A stretch of 64,000 bases of DNA from 'Nostoc azollae' 0708 (GTDB lineage Bacteria > Cyanobacteriota > Cyanobacteriia > Cyanobacteriales > Nostocaceae), in the NCBI RefSeq assembly GCF_000196515.1, contig NC_014248.1, positions 1-64,000 of the forward strand, written 5' to 3'. Both the position numbers and the translations under genes were made by a program. Positions 11,783 through 21,276 of this stretch are shown in pieces. Within the stretch, counting starts at the first letter, position 1. Each line of letters begins with the position of its first letter. The notes beneath the pieces are model-generated. The model had not been told where the DNA came from. It saw only the letters and a program-made list of their open reading frames with translations, and ran no database searches.

Positions 11783-12535
11783 CTAAAAACCGACCTGTTC
11801 ACCAGGTTTAGGTGCAACTAGTCGTGTAGCTAAATTGTTTTTCTCTAATAATGCTTGAAATTCTTCTGTACTTCCTTTTGCTTGCAGAAATTTTTTTAAA
11901 AATCCTTCAAATAAGATATCTCCTCCAGCAGCTGTAGGTAAAATGATTTGAGGTTGCAACCATTTAGTGACTTCTAAGGCACTATTCATACCTTTTATCA
12001 TTGATCCCAGCAAAGGTAAGGTTAAATCAACAATTGGTGTAATTACTATATTAATGGGTGCAAGCTGTTTCAGTTGGGGTGAATGATAACCATGTGGTTC
12101 GTAATATAACGTTAAATCACTGGACAACTCTTTGAGAAGATAACCATTTTCTAACACGGTTGGTCCAATGGGAGAACCTGGAAAAGCTTTTATTTCTACT
12201 TGATTATTCAAGGTGAAAGTTTCCCCATGATTGAGGGTGATAAGATTTTTATAGCCTAATTTTTCTACGACTTTAGCTGCATTAGGAGATGCGACAACTT
12301 GAATATTTTTGTCAAGCTGCTTCAAAGTTGGTGGATGGGCATGATCTTCTAAACCCTGAGATAACAATATCAAATCTATATTTTCTGGTATTGGCCGATC
12401 TTGAAGTCTATAACCTTTAAATAGCCAATCCAAGTTATTGAATGTTAAGCAATCAACTAACCAAGGATCAACCAATATCCTCTGTTTACCAATTTCCATC
12501 AGCCAACTATTGCTGTCTAACCAAGTGAAGTACAT
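11783..12535 (-). CDS. MBL-fold metallo-hydrolase-like protein
   Basis: The 250-residue protein resembles UlaG-like beta-lactamase-fold hydrolases: an N-terminal YFTWLDSNSWLMEIGKQRIL strand pair with D in VDPWLVD, then LLSQGLEDHAHPPTLKQL in the place of the HxHxDH metal motif, and later YYEPHGYHS. The first histidines of the canonical motif are replaced (S-Q-G-L-E-D-H), so metal binding may differ. It is convergent with nothing and lies 58 bases beyond the KaiB-domain gene on the same strand, possibly co-transcribed. Substrate unknown. Confidence 0.7.
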   Translation of the reverse strand: MYFTWLDSNSWLMEIGKQRILVDPWLVDCLTFNNLDWLFKGYRLQDRPIPENIDLILLSQGLEDHAHPPTLKQLDKNIQVVASPNAAKVVEKLGYKNLITLNHGETFTLNNQVEIKAFPGSPIGPTVLENGYLLKELSSDLTLYYEPHGYHSPQLKQLAPINIVITPIVDLTLPLLGSMIKGMNSALEVTKWLQPQIILPTAAGGDILFEGFLKKFLQAKGSTEEFQALLEKNNLATRLVAPKPGEQVGF

Positions 12536-12593
12536 AGTTTTGAAAAAGTAATAATAATACTTCGTATGTTATTTACTGCACACTAATAGTTAA

Positions 12594-13349
12594 TTATATT
12601 TCCTTTGCCCCCAGTGTTTGCAAAAGCTTATCGACATTATCCAAATCGCCAACAATGCGCCGAATGGGATGAGGCCAAACTTTTACTAGGGTGGGAGTTG
12701 CTGAAACTTGATCGATTTCTGCTTGTTCTGGGTGTGTTAAAACGTCAATAACTTTCAGGGTATAAGGATATTTTAGCGAGCGCTCTAATAATTCATGTAA
12801 ATTTTGTAAAATGCGTTCTGTAGCTACGCTATGACCAGCAACAAACAGACGTAAGACATAGCCTTGAGTATGAGCTATACCCTGTTGTGGATTTAGTTTA
12901 TGTTGCTGGTATTGTGGGGCTATATCTGCACGATCCAAGCGTACGATTAAATCATGATCTTCCCAAAGTTGGGGGAAAGAAGAGCGATAAGTTCCTAACA
13001 CCATCCGATCACACAAATCTTCCTGCCAAGGTGCTGTTTGCCATACCAACTCCCCAGTGCCAAAAATTGCCCTTAGCACAGATTGATGACGCATAACGGC
13101 TGGATAAGCTTCCGCAAAGGTTTGTACTTGCTCTGTGCGTGGATTTAGCCAGTGATCAATTGTTGCCGTATAACAAGGTACTAAAAAATGTGGTGGTTCT
13201 GGTAAATCCAGGATTTCCTGTAAAGCCCCACACAGATGCAGATGCCATCGACCCTGCTTACTAGGGTCAATACAGTAAATTAAATCTCCTCCAGGTGTAA
13301 AAAGAGCAATACCTTTAAATAACTCTGGTGTAGATAGTTTGTCCGTCAT
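12594..13349 (-). CDS. KaiB-domain protein with extra N-terminal domain
   Basis: The 251-residue protein ends in a thioredoxin-like KaiB/SasA-N domain (about residues 165-250: GYVLRLFVAGHSVATERILQ, then YTLKVIDVLTHPEQAE and SATPTLVKVWPHPIRRIVGD). The first ~160 residues form a separate domain of unknown function starting LFKGIALFTPGGDLIYCID. KaiB-like domains bind the clock ATPase KaiC or related partners. This one is not the core kaiB, which is about 100 residues. It lies 44 bases downstream of pilT on the same strand, suggesting a shared transcript. A role in motility timing would be speculation. Confidence 0.75.
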   Translation of the reverse strand: MTDKLSTPELFKGIALFTPGGDLIYCIDPSKQGRWHLHLCGALQEILDLPEPPHFLVPCYTATIDHWLNPRTEQVQTFAEAYPAVMRHQSVLRAIFGTGELVWQTAPWQEDLCDRMVLGTYRSSFPQLWEDHDLIVRLDRADIAPQYQQHKLNPQQGIAHTQGYVLRLFVAGHSVATERILQNLHELLERSLKYPYTLKVIDVLTHPEQAEIDQVSATPTLVKVWPHPIRRIVGDLDNVDKLLQTLGAKEI

Positions 13350-13393
13350 CCTTTCAATTCTTGCTATTCACTGATAACTGATAACTGAACTTC

Positions 13394-14638
13394 TTATACA
13401 CGACCTCGGAGGAATTGCATCATTTCATTGGGAGTTGGTGACATTTCTATAGCTGTTTCTTCAGTAATGCGACCTTCTTGGTAGAGATTGAATAACGACT
13501 GATTCATGGTCATCATACCATCAAAACCGGCTTGCTTCATCAATTCACCAATGTCGTCATACTTACCATCTTTAATCCATTCTTTAACTGCCTCAGTATT
13601 AATCAGGATATCGTGGAACGCAGCCCGCTTACCATCAGTAGTTCGGCACAAACCTTGAGCAATGATTGCCACTAAAGACTCGGAAAAAGCTACCCGCACT
13701 GCATCTTGCTGGTCACCTGAATAGAAATTGAGAATCCGTTCAATAGTTTTCACCGCACTATTAGTGTGCAGTGTTCCCATTACCAAGTGACCAGTTTGAG
13801 CCGCTTTTAAGGCAGTATTCACAGTTTCTTTATCCCGCATTTCCCCCACCAGAATCAAATCTGGGTCTTCCCGCAAAGCCGCTTTTAACGCATTATCGAA
13901 CTTGAGGGTGTGCATTCCTACTTCCCTCTGTTTGATTAAAGATTTCCGACTTGGGTGAACAAATTCAATAGGATCTTCGATGGTGATGATGTGCTTGGGC
14001 ATCTCTCGATTGATGTAGTCAACCATTGCCGCCATTGTCGTAGATTTACCAGAACCAGTAGGACCTGTAACCAAAATAAAACCTTTGTGATAATGGCAAA
14101 TATCCCGAAAGATTGGCGGTAATCTCAACTGATCCATCGACAATATTTTTAGCGGAATTAACCGCAGCACCATTGCATAACCCCGAAGGGAGTCAAAAAC
14201 GTTAACCCGTATACGGGCAAATTCGTACTGAGTCGCACCGTCAAATTCTAGGGTGTCTTGAAAGCGTTGAATTTCTGCATCGGTCATAATCTCCCGTAAC
14301 CAACTGATAAAAGTTGGTTTATCAACCTCTGGATAATTCGTCATCTGAATTTCTCCTCGGTTACGGAAGCGTGGTATTTCACCTATACCTACGTGAACGT
14401 CAGAATATCCTTGATCAAAAGCTTCTTGAATTAGTTGAGCTAAGGTCAGTCCTGAAGGCTGTTTCAGAGTAGCGGGAGCCGGTGGTATTTGTGGTGGTGG
14501 CGGTGCATTTTTCCCAGGGGGATTACTCTTGATCTCTGTTTGCATCTGCATTATTTGTGTCGGTCTTGGTGTCGCAGATGTTGGCGGTGGTGGTGCTGGT
14601 GGGCCCGGCGGTAGACTGCATCCTTGCGGTTGTATCAT
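13394..14638 (-). CDS. pilT: Type IV pilus retraction ATPase PilT
   Basis: The 414-residue protein has a Pro-rich head (residues 1-60), a PAS-like N-domain, Walker A GPTGSGKST (about 192-200), an Asp box (ITIEDPIEFVH), Walker B (DPDLILVGEMRD) and a His box (GHLVMGTLHTN). These are the PilT signatures. It powers pilus retraction at the inner membrane, hence twitching or hormogonium gliding. The gene stands alone without pilB or pilC, so it may be the second PilT paralogue that cyanobacteria carry. A KaiB-domain gene follows. IS66 copy B lies upstream and may have altered its promoter region. Confidence 0.9.
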   Translation of the reverse strand: MIQPQGCSLPPGPPAPPPPTSATPRPTQIMQMQTEIKSNPPGKNAPPPPQIPPAPATLKQPSGLTLAQLIQEAFDQGYSDVHVGIGEIPRFRNRGEIQMTNYPEVDKPTFISWLREIMTDAEIQRFQDTLEFDGATQYEFARIRVNVFDSLRGYAMVLRLIPLKILSMDQLRLPPIFRDICHYHKGFILVTGPTGSGKSTTMAAMVDYINREMPKHIITIEDPIEFVHPSRKSLIKQREVGMHTLKFDNALKAALREDPDLILVGEMRDKETVNTALKAAQTGHLVMGTLHTNSAVKTIERILNFYSGDQQDAVRVAFSESLVAIIAQGLCRTTDGKRAAFHDILINTEAVKEWIKDGKYDDIGELMKQAGFDGMMTMNQSLFNLYQEGRITEETAIEMSPTPNEMMQFLRGRV

Positions 14639-14759
14639 ATATTTTCAAATTGGGTAGGTAAAAAATTAAATAGACCTTCTGTGTGTTTTTTTGCTGATGA
14701 TTCCAGAATATTTTCTTGATTATATCCAAATACTTTAATCAATATAACCTTGTTCTTGG

Positions 14760-16248
14760 GTAAGGATTCAGGTCTAAGGAAGAGGGATTAAATAAGGTGT
14801 ATGGAAACCAGAGTAAACCATGGCTTTCATAGGTTGGTCAAAAAACTCAATTAGAGAAAGTGCTTGACGGCGACAAGTTTGTATAACCGTCAATAAATTG
14901 GCAGGATGTTGGAATAGCTCCAGAGAAAGAGAACCACCACAGACTTTTCGTTGTGTCACTACTAAACCTAACCTTAGTTCAGCTAAACTATGATCAAGGT
15001 CTATTGCCTAAGGAAGGTGAAAGTTTACCAGGTTCCCCTGGGGCTTGATCAATGAATGAATGGAAGATTCAACTTTTGGTTGAAACTAGGATGGCCAAGT
15101 CAAGAATTCATGAAGGTTTTGGGTTTGTTGGAATAAAGGGTAGTTTTTAAAACCTTCATCTATGAGGTCCATGAATTTTGTGCAAATTTTTTGGTGATTG
15201 AAGCCAGGAATCTTGATTAGTGTCTTGAAGTGACAGGGTAGGGTAGATATGCCTGACATTTCTGTTGAGCTGTGACGGGATAATCCTTATAGGCAGTAAA
15301 GTGATCAGAACTGAGTACACCAGAGTAACTTGAACCCACCATGGATTCTAATTCGCCAGGACAAGGAGTATCAGGCCCATGAAATCAAGGGAAGTGACTA
15401 TTGGCAAAAATCCATAACCATTGTTTCACCCCTTTGACTATCCAGGGTGTTTCATCCCCAAGGATATTGGGCTGGGTTTGTTTTATCCACTGTTTGAGGC
15501 TATCAACACTTTGAGCCACTGGACCATCTATTCCTTCATTGGTACCTACTAATGTTCCCAGTCCAACTTCTATTTGACCCAGTTCCCACAACAAGAAATA
15601 TTCTTTTTCATAGGGTCAATGGCCCTAGTTATGGATCCATCCCAAAAAAGCTTGTAGTGTGGTTCCTATATCTTGTCCCGGTACTATCTCTGGTGACCAG
15701 TGTGCCCTTTGTCTTTCCCTACACACACTCCAAATCCATTTCCATTGGCCTGTCCACTAAGTCCCCTACTTGTTGTGTTTGGATTTTTATTACTTCGCCA
15801 AACAATTGCCCCTGACCTCACCATCCACAGACTTGCCGTCCCACTATCTCAAATCTATTCTATCTACTCCACCAAACACCTTTCTCCTTTTTCCCCTATG
15901 CCCTGGTTGTCCTCCTGGTTTCCGGTTTCGTGTCTGGTTTTCTTCTGGTTTCTCTTGTTGTTTGTTCTCGGTTTTTTTGAGGATGTCTCCCAAGGGTGCT
16001 TTGGATAATCTTATGGTCTCTAAATCTCTACTGACTTTGAGTTTCTCTATTTCTTTTTCCAGTTCTACTACTCTATTTCTTAGGTTCTCTATACTTTTCC
16101 CCTGGTCAATAATGATTTCTACCAGTTGCTCTGTTCCCAACTGCTTCAATATCTCTCTGTCTAGTTTTGGTCCCAGCTTCTTTTCTATAACTGCTATATT
16201 CTGCCTCTCCTATCACACTTATCAATACCCCACCACCTGAATCCTTAC
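14760..16248 (-). mobile_element. IS66-family insertion sequence, copy B (dead)
   Basis: Ends GTAAGGATTCAGGT and its inverse, as in copy A. Flanking octamers gttcttgg and ctttttgg agree at six of eight positions, fitting a mutated 8-bp target duplication. Minus-strand transposase fragments include the coiled-coil N-terminus near 16149-15844, LWELGQIEVGLGTLV with the GDETPW catalytic segment (15594-15385), and a C-terminal block (14959-14774). Frameshifts and stops break it in places similar to copy A. It is inserted near the 3' end of an Uma2-family gene. Confidence 0.8.
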
Positions 16249-16858
16249 CTTTTTGGATTTTTATAGCAGCTCCTTCTGGTGTTGGTAGTAACTCACTTTC
16301 AAAGGTAAAATAGCGAAGTTTAGCATTTTCCACACCTAAATATAAATTTAGGACTTCACTCCAAACCCATCCCTGCTTACTGGGTATAATTTATTGGTAT
16401 TGATTACCTACTCGTTTAAACCCTGTAAATTCTAAACTTTCTGGGCTAAACCAAAAATATTCAGGAGTATGAAACCGATTTTCATACAGACTTTTTTTGA
16501 GATTGAGGTCAACTTTAGCCGTACTATCTGATAGTAACTCAATAATTAAATCTGGATAACGTCCATCTTCTTCCCACACAACCCAAGAAGTCCGGGGACG
16601 TTTTTCCGTATCTTTCACTAAAAAGAAATCAGGACCTCTAAATTCTCGATTCTTTAACTGCTGACGACTAATAAAATAGATGGTCAGATTTGCACTAATA
16701 AAGAAATCATTTTGAGCACGCCATAGCCACTGTAAACTAGTTACTAACAATAGTAACTGCATATTATAATGTAAACAACTTTCCATCTCTGGCTCATCAC
16801 TTAACAAACGACTGGCATCGGGCATTTGTTGTTCTAGCTGTTGGGCTGTCACAAACAT
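16249..16858 (-). pseudogene. Uma2-family putative endonuclease, broken
   Basis: The frame from 16858 reads as an Uma2 (DUF820) protein: LLSDEPEMESCLHYNMQLLL, the conserved GPDFFLVKDTEKRPRTSWVV and WEEDGRYPDLIIELLSDSTA with acidic residues of the PD-(D/E)xK fold, and KSLYENRFHTPEYFWFSPES. A TAA at 16391-16393 interrupts it where relatives have a Pro-type continuation. Beyond the stop the sequence continues in frame (PSKQGWVWSEVLNLYLGVEN) to the IS66 insertion, about five codons before the likely original stop. This family is multicopy in cyanobacteria and of unclear role. Confidence 0.7.
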
Positions 16859-16965
16859 GGGAGTATACGTGCTTGCGTACTGATTTAATTTTAAGCCATG
16901 AGCAATGATAACAAAGTGCCAGATTCCGCTACACTGAGACTTGGATTATTGGATTGTAACTAGAC

Positions 16966-17157
16966 ATGGAAATCGGACAAAAGGTTAAAGTGATTCGTAT
17001 CCGCGATCGCGTATCAGCCCCTATCACCAAAAAGTTAGGCCAATTTGGCATGATCGAAGGCTACAAAGTTACCGATGGTGGAGGTTTCGGTGTAGTCGTC
17101 AAGTTTGACGATAACTCCTCCACTTGGTTCTTTGAGGATGAAATTAAAGCCATATAG
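16966..17157 (+). CDS. petP: Cytochrome b6f-associated subunit PetP (DUF2862)
   Basis: The 63-residue protein (MEIGQKVKVIRIRDR, GVVVKFDDNSSTWFFEDEI) matches the small SH3-like DUF2862 family, whose characterised member is PetP, a peripheral subunit of cyanobacterial cytochrome b6f that affects electron transport and complex stability. It starts at ATG 16966, its length is normal for the family, and it contains a HIP1 octamer near its start. An ArsA-like gene and chlG follow on the same strand, the first 70 bases away. Confidence 0.75.
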   Translation: MEIGQKVKVIRIRDRVSAPITKKLGQFGMIEGYKVTDGGGFGVVVKFDDNSSTWFFEDEIKAI

Positions 17158-17226
17158 GGACGTTTAGCAGTTTAGTTGAATGCTAAGTTGGAGTTGAAAA
17201 GATAGGCGGTAATTGGAAATCAAGTC

Positions 17227-18330
17227 ATGGCCTTGATACTGACATTTTTAGGAACAAGCAGCATCGCTCGTAGCAAAATAGCGATCGCAGCATCCAAGCT
17301 ATTGGCAAACCAAGGCAAACGGGTACTCCTAGCAGGACTTGCAGAGCCAACATTGTCAATTCTACTAGGTACTTCTCTTTCTCCTGACCCCCAAGAAATC
17401 GCTCCCAACTTCCAAGCAGTACAGTTTGTATCTTCTGTACTGCTAGAACGTAACTGGGAAGAAGTCAAAAAACTGGAAGCGCAATATCTACGCACACCTA
17501 TTTTTAAAGAGGTTTATGGTCAAGAATTGGTAGTATTACCAGGCATGGACAACGCCCTCGCTCTCAATGCCATCCGCGAATATGATGCCAGTGGCAAATA
17601 TGACGCAATTATCTATGATGGCAGAGGCGAATCTTCTACCTTGCGGATGTTGGGAATGCCTGAATCTCTCAGTTGGTATGTGCGGCGATTTCGACAATTG
17701 TTTGTTAACTCCGATTTAGGCAAAACAATTTCTGAATCTCCCTTAATTCAATCAGTGATTACCAGTTTCTTTAATGTTAATTGGACGGTTGATAACTCCG
17801 CCCAACCCACTAACCAAGTTAATAATTTTCTCGAACACGGTAAAACTGCTTTAGCTGACCCCCAGCGTGTAGCCGCCTTTCTGGTAACAACCCCAGATCC
17901 CATAGATGTAGCAAATTCCCGCTATCTTTGGGGTACTGCCCAACAAGTTGGTCTAACTATTGGCGGTGCTATTTTGCTAGCTGCTGATGAGGAAAACAGC
18001 AACCTATCAGCAGAATTTACACCCCTACCTATCACCATCCTTCCCGATGTATTAAACGGTGAATGGCAACCCCTGATAGATGCCTTACCTAACTTTGTAG
18101 AACAAGCATTACAGGCTCCTAAACCAATCGAAATTGACGTTCATAATCGCGAAGTACGCTTATTTTTACCTGGTTTTGACAAAAAACAAGTCAAACTTAC
18201 TCAATACGGTCCAGAAGTTACGGTAGAAGCCGGAGATCAAAGACGTAATATCTTTCTACCCCCTGCCTTAAGTGGTAAACCAGTAACCGGAGCTAAGTTT
18301 CAAAATAGTTATTTGATCATTTCTTTTTAG
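17227..18330 (+). CDS. ArsA/Get3-like protein with degenerate P-loop
   Basis: The 367-residue protein has the overall pattern of the ArsA/Get3 ATPase family, but the expected GKGGVGKT nucleotide loop is replaced by LGTSSIARSKIAIAASKLLA near residues 9-25, so ATP hydrolysis is doubtful. The last ~55 residues (VRLFLPGFDKKQVKLTQYG, ending SYLIISF) form an alpha-crystallin-like domain found at the end of plant/cyanobacterial ArsA-type proteins. It sits between petP and chlG in the same direction, suggesting a role near thylakoid protein or pigment handling (inference). Confidence 0.75.
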   Translation: MALILTFLGTSSIARSKIAIAASKLLANQGKRVLLAGLAEPTLSILLGTSLSPDPQEIAPNFQAVQFVSSVLLERNWEEVKKLEAQYLRTPIFKEVYGQELVVLPGMDNALALNAIREYDASGKYDAIIYDGRGESSTLRMLGMPESLSWYVRRFRQLFVNSDLGKTISESPLIQSVITSFFNVNWTVDNSAQPTNQVNNFLEHGKTALADPQRVAAFLVTTPDPIDVANSRYLWGTAQQVGLTIGGAILLAADEENSNLSAEFTPLPITILPDVLNGEWQPLIDALPNFVEQALQAPKPIEIDVHNREVRLFLPGFDKKQVKLTQYGPEVTVEAGDQRRNIFLPPALSGKPVTGAKFQNSYLIISF

Positions 18331-18436
18331 GGACTGGGGACTGGGGACTGGGGATTGGAGACTAGGCAAGAATTATCAATCACCCATGACCAATCACCCA
18401 TGACCAATCCCCAATGACCAATTACCATTACACCTT
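18331..18436 (+). repeat. Short tandem repeats between arsA-like gene and chlG
   Basis: A run of the heptamer ggggact (four units, the last variant) is followed by repeats of caatcacccatgac/caatccccaatgac. Such strings of short tandem repeats are typical of intergenic regions in filamentous cyanobacteria. No promoter can be called confidently. Confidence 0.6.
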
Positions 18437-19468
18437 ATGTCTGAATCAACTCCCATTAACCCAAATCCTCAACCTAGTGAAGCAGTAGAATCTACAAGTG
18501 CGGAAGTAACATCTGCTGAACGTACTGCCAAAACTCGCCAACTCCTGGGAATGAAGGGTGCAGCACCTGGAGAAACCTCGATTTGGAAAATCCGGTTGCA
18601 GTTGATGAAGCCTATAACCTGGATTCCCCTGATTTGGGGTGTAGTCTGCGGTGCGGCTTCTTCTGGTAACTACACCTGGACTCTAGAAAATGTTTTGAAG
18701 TCCGCCCTTTGTATGTTGCTTTCTGGTCCTTTGTTGACAGGTTACACCCAAACCATCAATGATTATTATGACAGGGACATTGACGCTATTAATGAACCTT
18801 ACCGTCCTATTCCTTCTGGCGCAATTTCTGAAAAGGAAGTAATTACCCAAGTCATTGTTTTAGTATTACTAGGATATGGGGTAGCCTATACCTTAGATTT
18901 ATGGGCAGGTCATACATTTCCTAATGTCCTCATGTTGTCAATTTTCGGTACATTTATTGCCTATATCTATTCAGCACCACCATTGAAATTAAAACAAAAT
19001 GGCTGGTTAGGTAATTATGCTTTAGGTGCAAGTTACATTGCGTTACCTTGGTGGGCAGGTCATGCTTTGTTTGGTGAACTAAATTGGTGGATTGTAGTTC
19101 TCACCTTATTTTACAGCTTAGCAGGTTTGGGTATTGCCATTGTGAACGACTTCAAGAGTGTAGACGGCGATCGCCAACTAGGTTTACAATCACTACCAGT
19201 CATGTTCGGTGTGCAAACTGCGGCCTTGATTTGTGTAGTGATGATTGACTTATTCCAAGGTTTAGTTGCAGCATATCTCGTCAGTATTCATGAAAACTTG
19301 TATGCTGCCATCTTGGTATTATTAATCATTCCCCAAATCACCTTCCAGGATATGTATTTTCTGCGTGACCCCATAGCAAATGACGTTAAGTATCAAGCCA
19401 GCGCCCAACCTTTTCTGGTTTTGGGAATGCTAGTAACAGGTATAGCATTAGGTCATGCTGGAGTTTAA
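18437..19468 (+). CDS. chlG: Chlorophyll synthase ChlG
   Basis: The 343-residue polyprenyl transferase attaches the phytyl or geranylgeranyl tail to chlorophyllide a in the thylakoid membrane. Family signatures are visible: the first Asp-rich motif in NDYYDRDIDAINEPYRPIPS, the second in NDFKSVDGDRQLGLQSLPV, and several hydrophobic membrane helices. A ~60-residue polar N-terminus precedes RLQLMKPITWIPLIWGVVCG. The ATG at 18437 gives the usual family length. The geranylgeranyl-reductase-family gene at 54.8 kb acts on related substrates but is unlinked. Confidence 0.95.
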   Translation: MSESTPINPNPQPSEAVESTSAEVTSAERTAKTRQLLGMKGAAPGETSIWKIRLQLMKPITWIPLIWGVVCGAASSGNYTWTLENVLKSALCMLLSGPLLTGYTQTINDYYDRDIDAINEPYRPIPSGAISEKEVITQVIVLVLLGYGVAYTLDLWAGHTFPNVLMLSIFGTFIAYIYSAPPLKLKQNGWLGNYALGASYIALPWWAGHALFGELNWWIVVLTLFYSLAGLGIAIVNDFKSVDGDRQLGLQSLPVMFGVQTAALICVVMIDLFQGLVAAYLVSIHENLYAAILVLLIIPQITFQDMYFLRDPIANDVKYQASAQPFLVLGMLVTGIALGHAGV

Positions 19469-19556
19469 CAGTTATCAGTTATCACTGTTAACTTGCTCCT
19501 TGATATCCTAACTCCTTACTCCTCAATTCTTACGCTTAATATATCTTTAGCTAGAA

Positions 19557-19889
19557 GTGATCAATGAGGAGTTAGAAGTTATATTAATTTCTAACTCCTC
19601 AATTGCATTAGCAAATGCCGTGTTAAATTTTATATCTTTCCTAATTAATGGGATACAACCCTTATTGATACCGATTTGCTTTGTCATAGCTTGGACTGTG
19701 ATTATTCTGGTGTTTATGAATTTATGGGCAGCGACGAAAGACACCATTAAAACTGCTCAAAAAATGCACAAAATTCCCTGTCATAATTGCCAGTTTTTTA
19801 CTAAAAATTATCGTCTTAAATGTACGGTAAATCCATATATTGCCAATACGGAAGAAGCAATTGGTTGTAAAGATTATCAATCAAATTAA
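19557..19889 (+). CDS. Small membrane protein with cysteine-rich tail
   Basis: The 110-residue protein has two hydrophobic segments (about residues 15-35 and 36-60, IQPLLIPICFVIAWTVIILV), then a polar tail with four cysteines (IPCHNCQFF, LKCTVNP, IGCKDYQ). Similar short cyanobacterial proteins of unknown function exist. The CxxC plus two later Cys could bind a metal or form disulphides. The start is assigned at ATG 19557. Confidence 0.6.
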   Translation: MINEELEVILISNSSIALANAVLNFISFLINGIQPLLIPICFVIAWTVIILVFMNLWAATKDTIKTAQKMHKIPCHNCQFFTKNYRLKCTVNPYIANTEEAIGCKDYQSN

Positions 19890-19894
19890 TTATT

Positions 19895-20083
19895 ATGTTC
19901 CTGTCTGAATCAGGATTTAGGGAACACCAAAAAATAAATTACCCAAAAATTCAGGGTGGGTTACGCTGGGCTAACCCTATTCATATCAACGTGGGAATTG
20001 GACTTCAGGATATAGTTCCAGCTATGGCTACTGTAGTTCATGAAGTTGGCAAGAAACTCAAAATAGAAGGAAAATCAGAATAA
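19895..20083 (+). CDS. Possible small ORF or gene fragment, unrecognised
   Basis: A 62-codon open frame starts 6 bases after the preceding stop and contains NPIHINVGIGLQDIVPAMAT followed by VVHEVGKKLKI. The second half looks protein-like, whereas the first half includes intergenic-repeat-like DNA (gggttacgctgggctaaccc), so it may be the end of a lost gene. I do not recognise it. Confidence 0.3.
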   Translation: MFLSESGFREHQKINYPKIQGGLRWANPIHINVGIGLQDIVPAMATVVHEVGKKLKIEGKSE

Positions 20084-20185
20084 CTAAGAGATGCTTTAGG
20101 AAACACTTGTTTGTATGATTGATTTGACTTTTATTAAACAGTCCTATATGCAAGTTTCTGCATCTGCTGTTCTAAGAGAAAGTGG

Positions 20186-21225
20186 CTAGTCAGCAGCTTG
20201 ATTTAAACGTCTAGTTACCTCTGGTGCAGCATCAATGTGAAGTTTTCAATGATTTGCTAATTCATCTGTAAATAATACTTTTAAAACTCCTTTAGTTTGC
20301 GCTTTCTTAAAATCACCTAACCCTTGATTCGGGGAATAATGACCATGAATTAGTGATTCTACATCCACTTGTTTTGTTGCTAATAGTTCTAATGGTGGGG
20401 CAAATGGTCCACCATTAGAACCAATTAGGGTGGATTTCATCTACCACTAATGAATAAGCATCTAGACTCAGATTACCAGCATAGGTACTTTTTAAGACTA
20501 GTGTTCCTCTGGGACGTAAAGCCCGACGTGCGATCGCAAATCCTTCTGGGTTTCCTGTACACTCAACTGAGATATCAAAAGCCCTATCTGTGACTGCATC
20601 ACTTAAACCAGTTTTAATACCCCGTGCTTCTCAGTTAAGCAATATCCCTCTCTATCGTCCCACCACCAATAAATCACAACCAATTAACGCCATTGTCTGC
20701 GCTACCAGTTGTCCTAATTTCCCATGTCCGACTAATAAAACTCGATCATCTCTACTCTACATAATTGGACCCGCTGTTGAACTTCCAAAGCTACTGCTAT
20801 GGGTTTGGTAAAAGTTGCAGCTTCGGTTGAGACATTTTCCGGGACTGGGTGCAAATTTTCAACTGGTAAACAAAGGTAATCAGCAAAAGCACCATCGCGG
20901 TTGACAAATACCTAAAACTGTGGGATCATTCCCGCAGTGGATAGGTTTTCCACTACGACAAAACCGACAATAACCACAAACAGCATTGATTTCACCAACT
21001 ACCCTTTTATTAATTAATTGTTCTTAACCTTTTTCGACAACACCGACAAACTCATGGCCTAATATATCTTTCTTTATAGGGATAATAGCCTCTAAGTAAT
21101 TCTAAGTCAGTGTTACAAATATCCGTAGGTAAAACCCTAGCCAAAGCTTCTCCTGGAGGTGGTTCAGGTATGGGAATATCTGTTTTGAGTTGTAATTGCT
21201 TGTTTTCTAACCAAAGTCCTTTCAT
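20186..21225 (-). pseudogene. Zinc-dependent alcohol dehydrogenase (MDR) family, broken
   Basis: Starting from ATG 21225 the minus strand reads as a medium-chain dehydrogenase: MKGLWLENKQLQLKTDIPIP, TDICNTDLELLRGYYP, then in another frame ILGHEFVGVVEKG, VVGEINAVCGYCRFCRSGKP (zinc cysteines), a nucleotide-binding block (RVLLVGHGKLGQLVAQTMAL), SVECTGNPEGFAIARRALRP and a C-terminal LFTDELANH. At least six stops or frameshifts interrupt it. The catalytic cysteines are still readable, so decay is fairly recent. Confidence 0.75.
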
Positions 21226-21276
21226 TTTTATTCTCACCTAAGTTTGATGTGTGACAATTTGGGTGCGGACGGTGGC

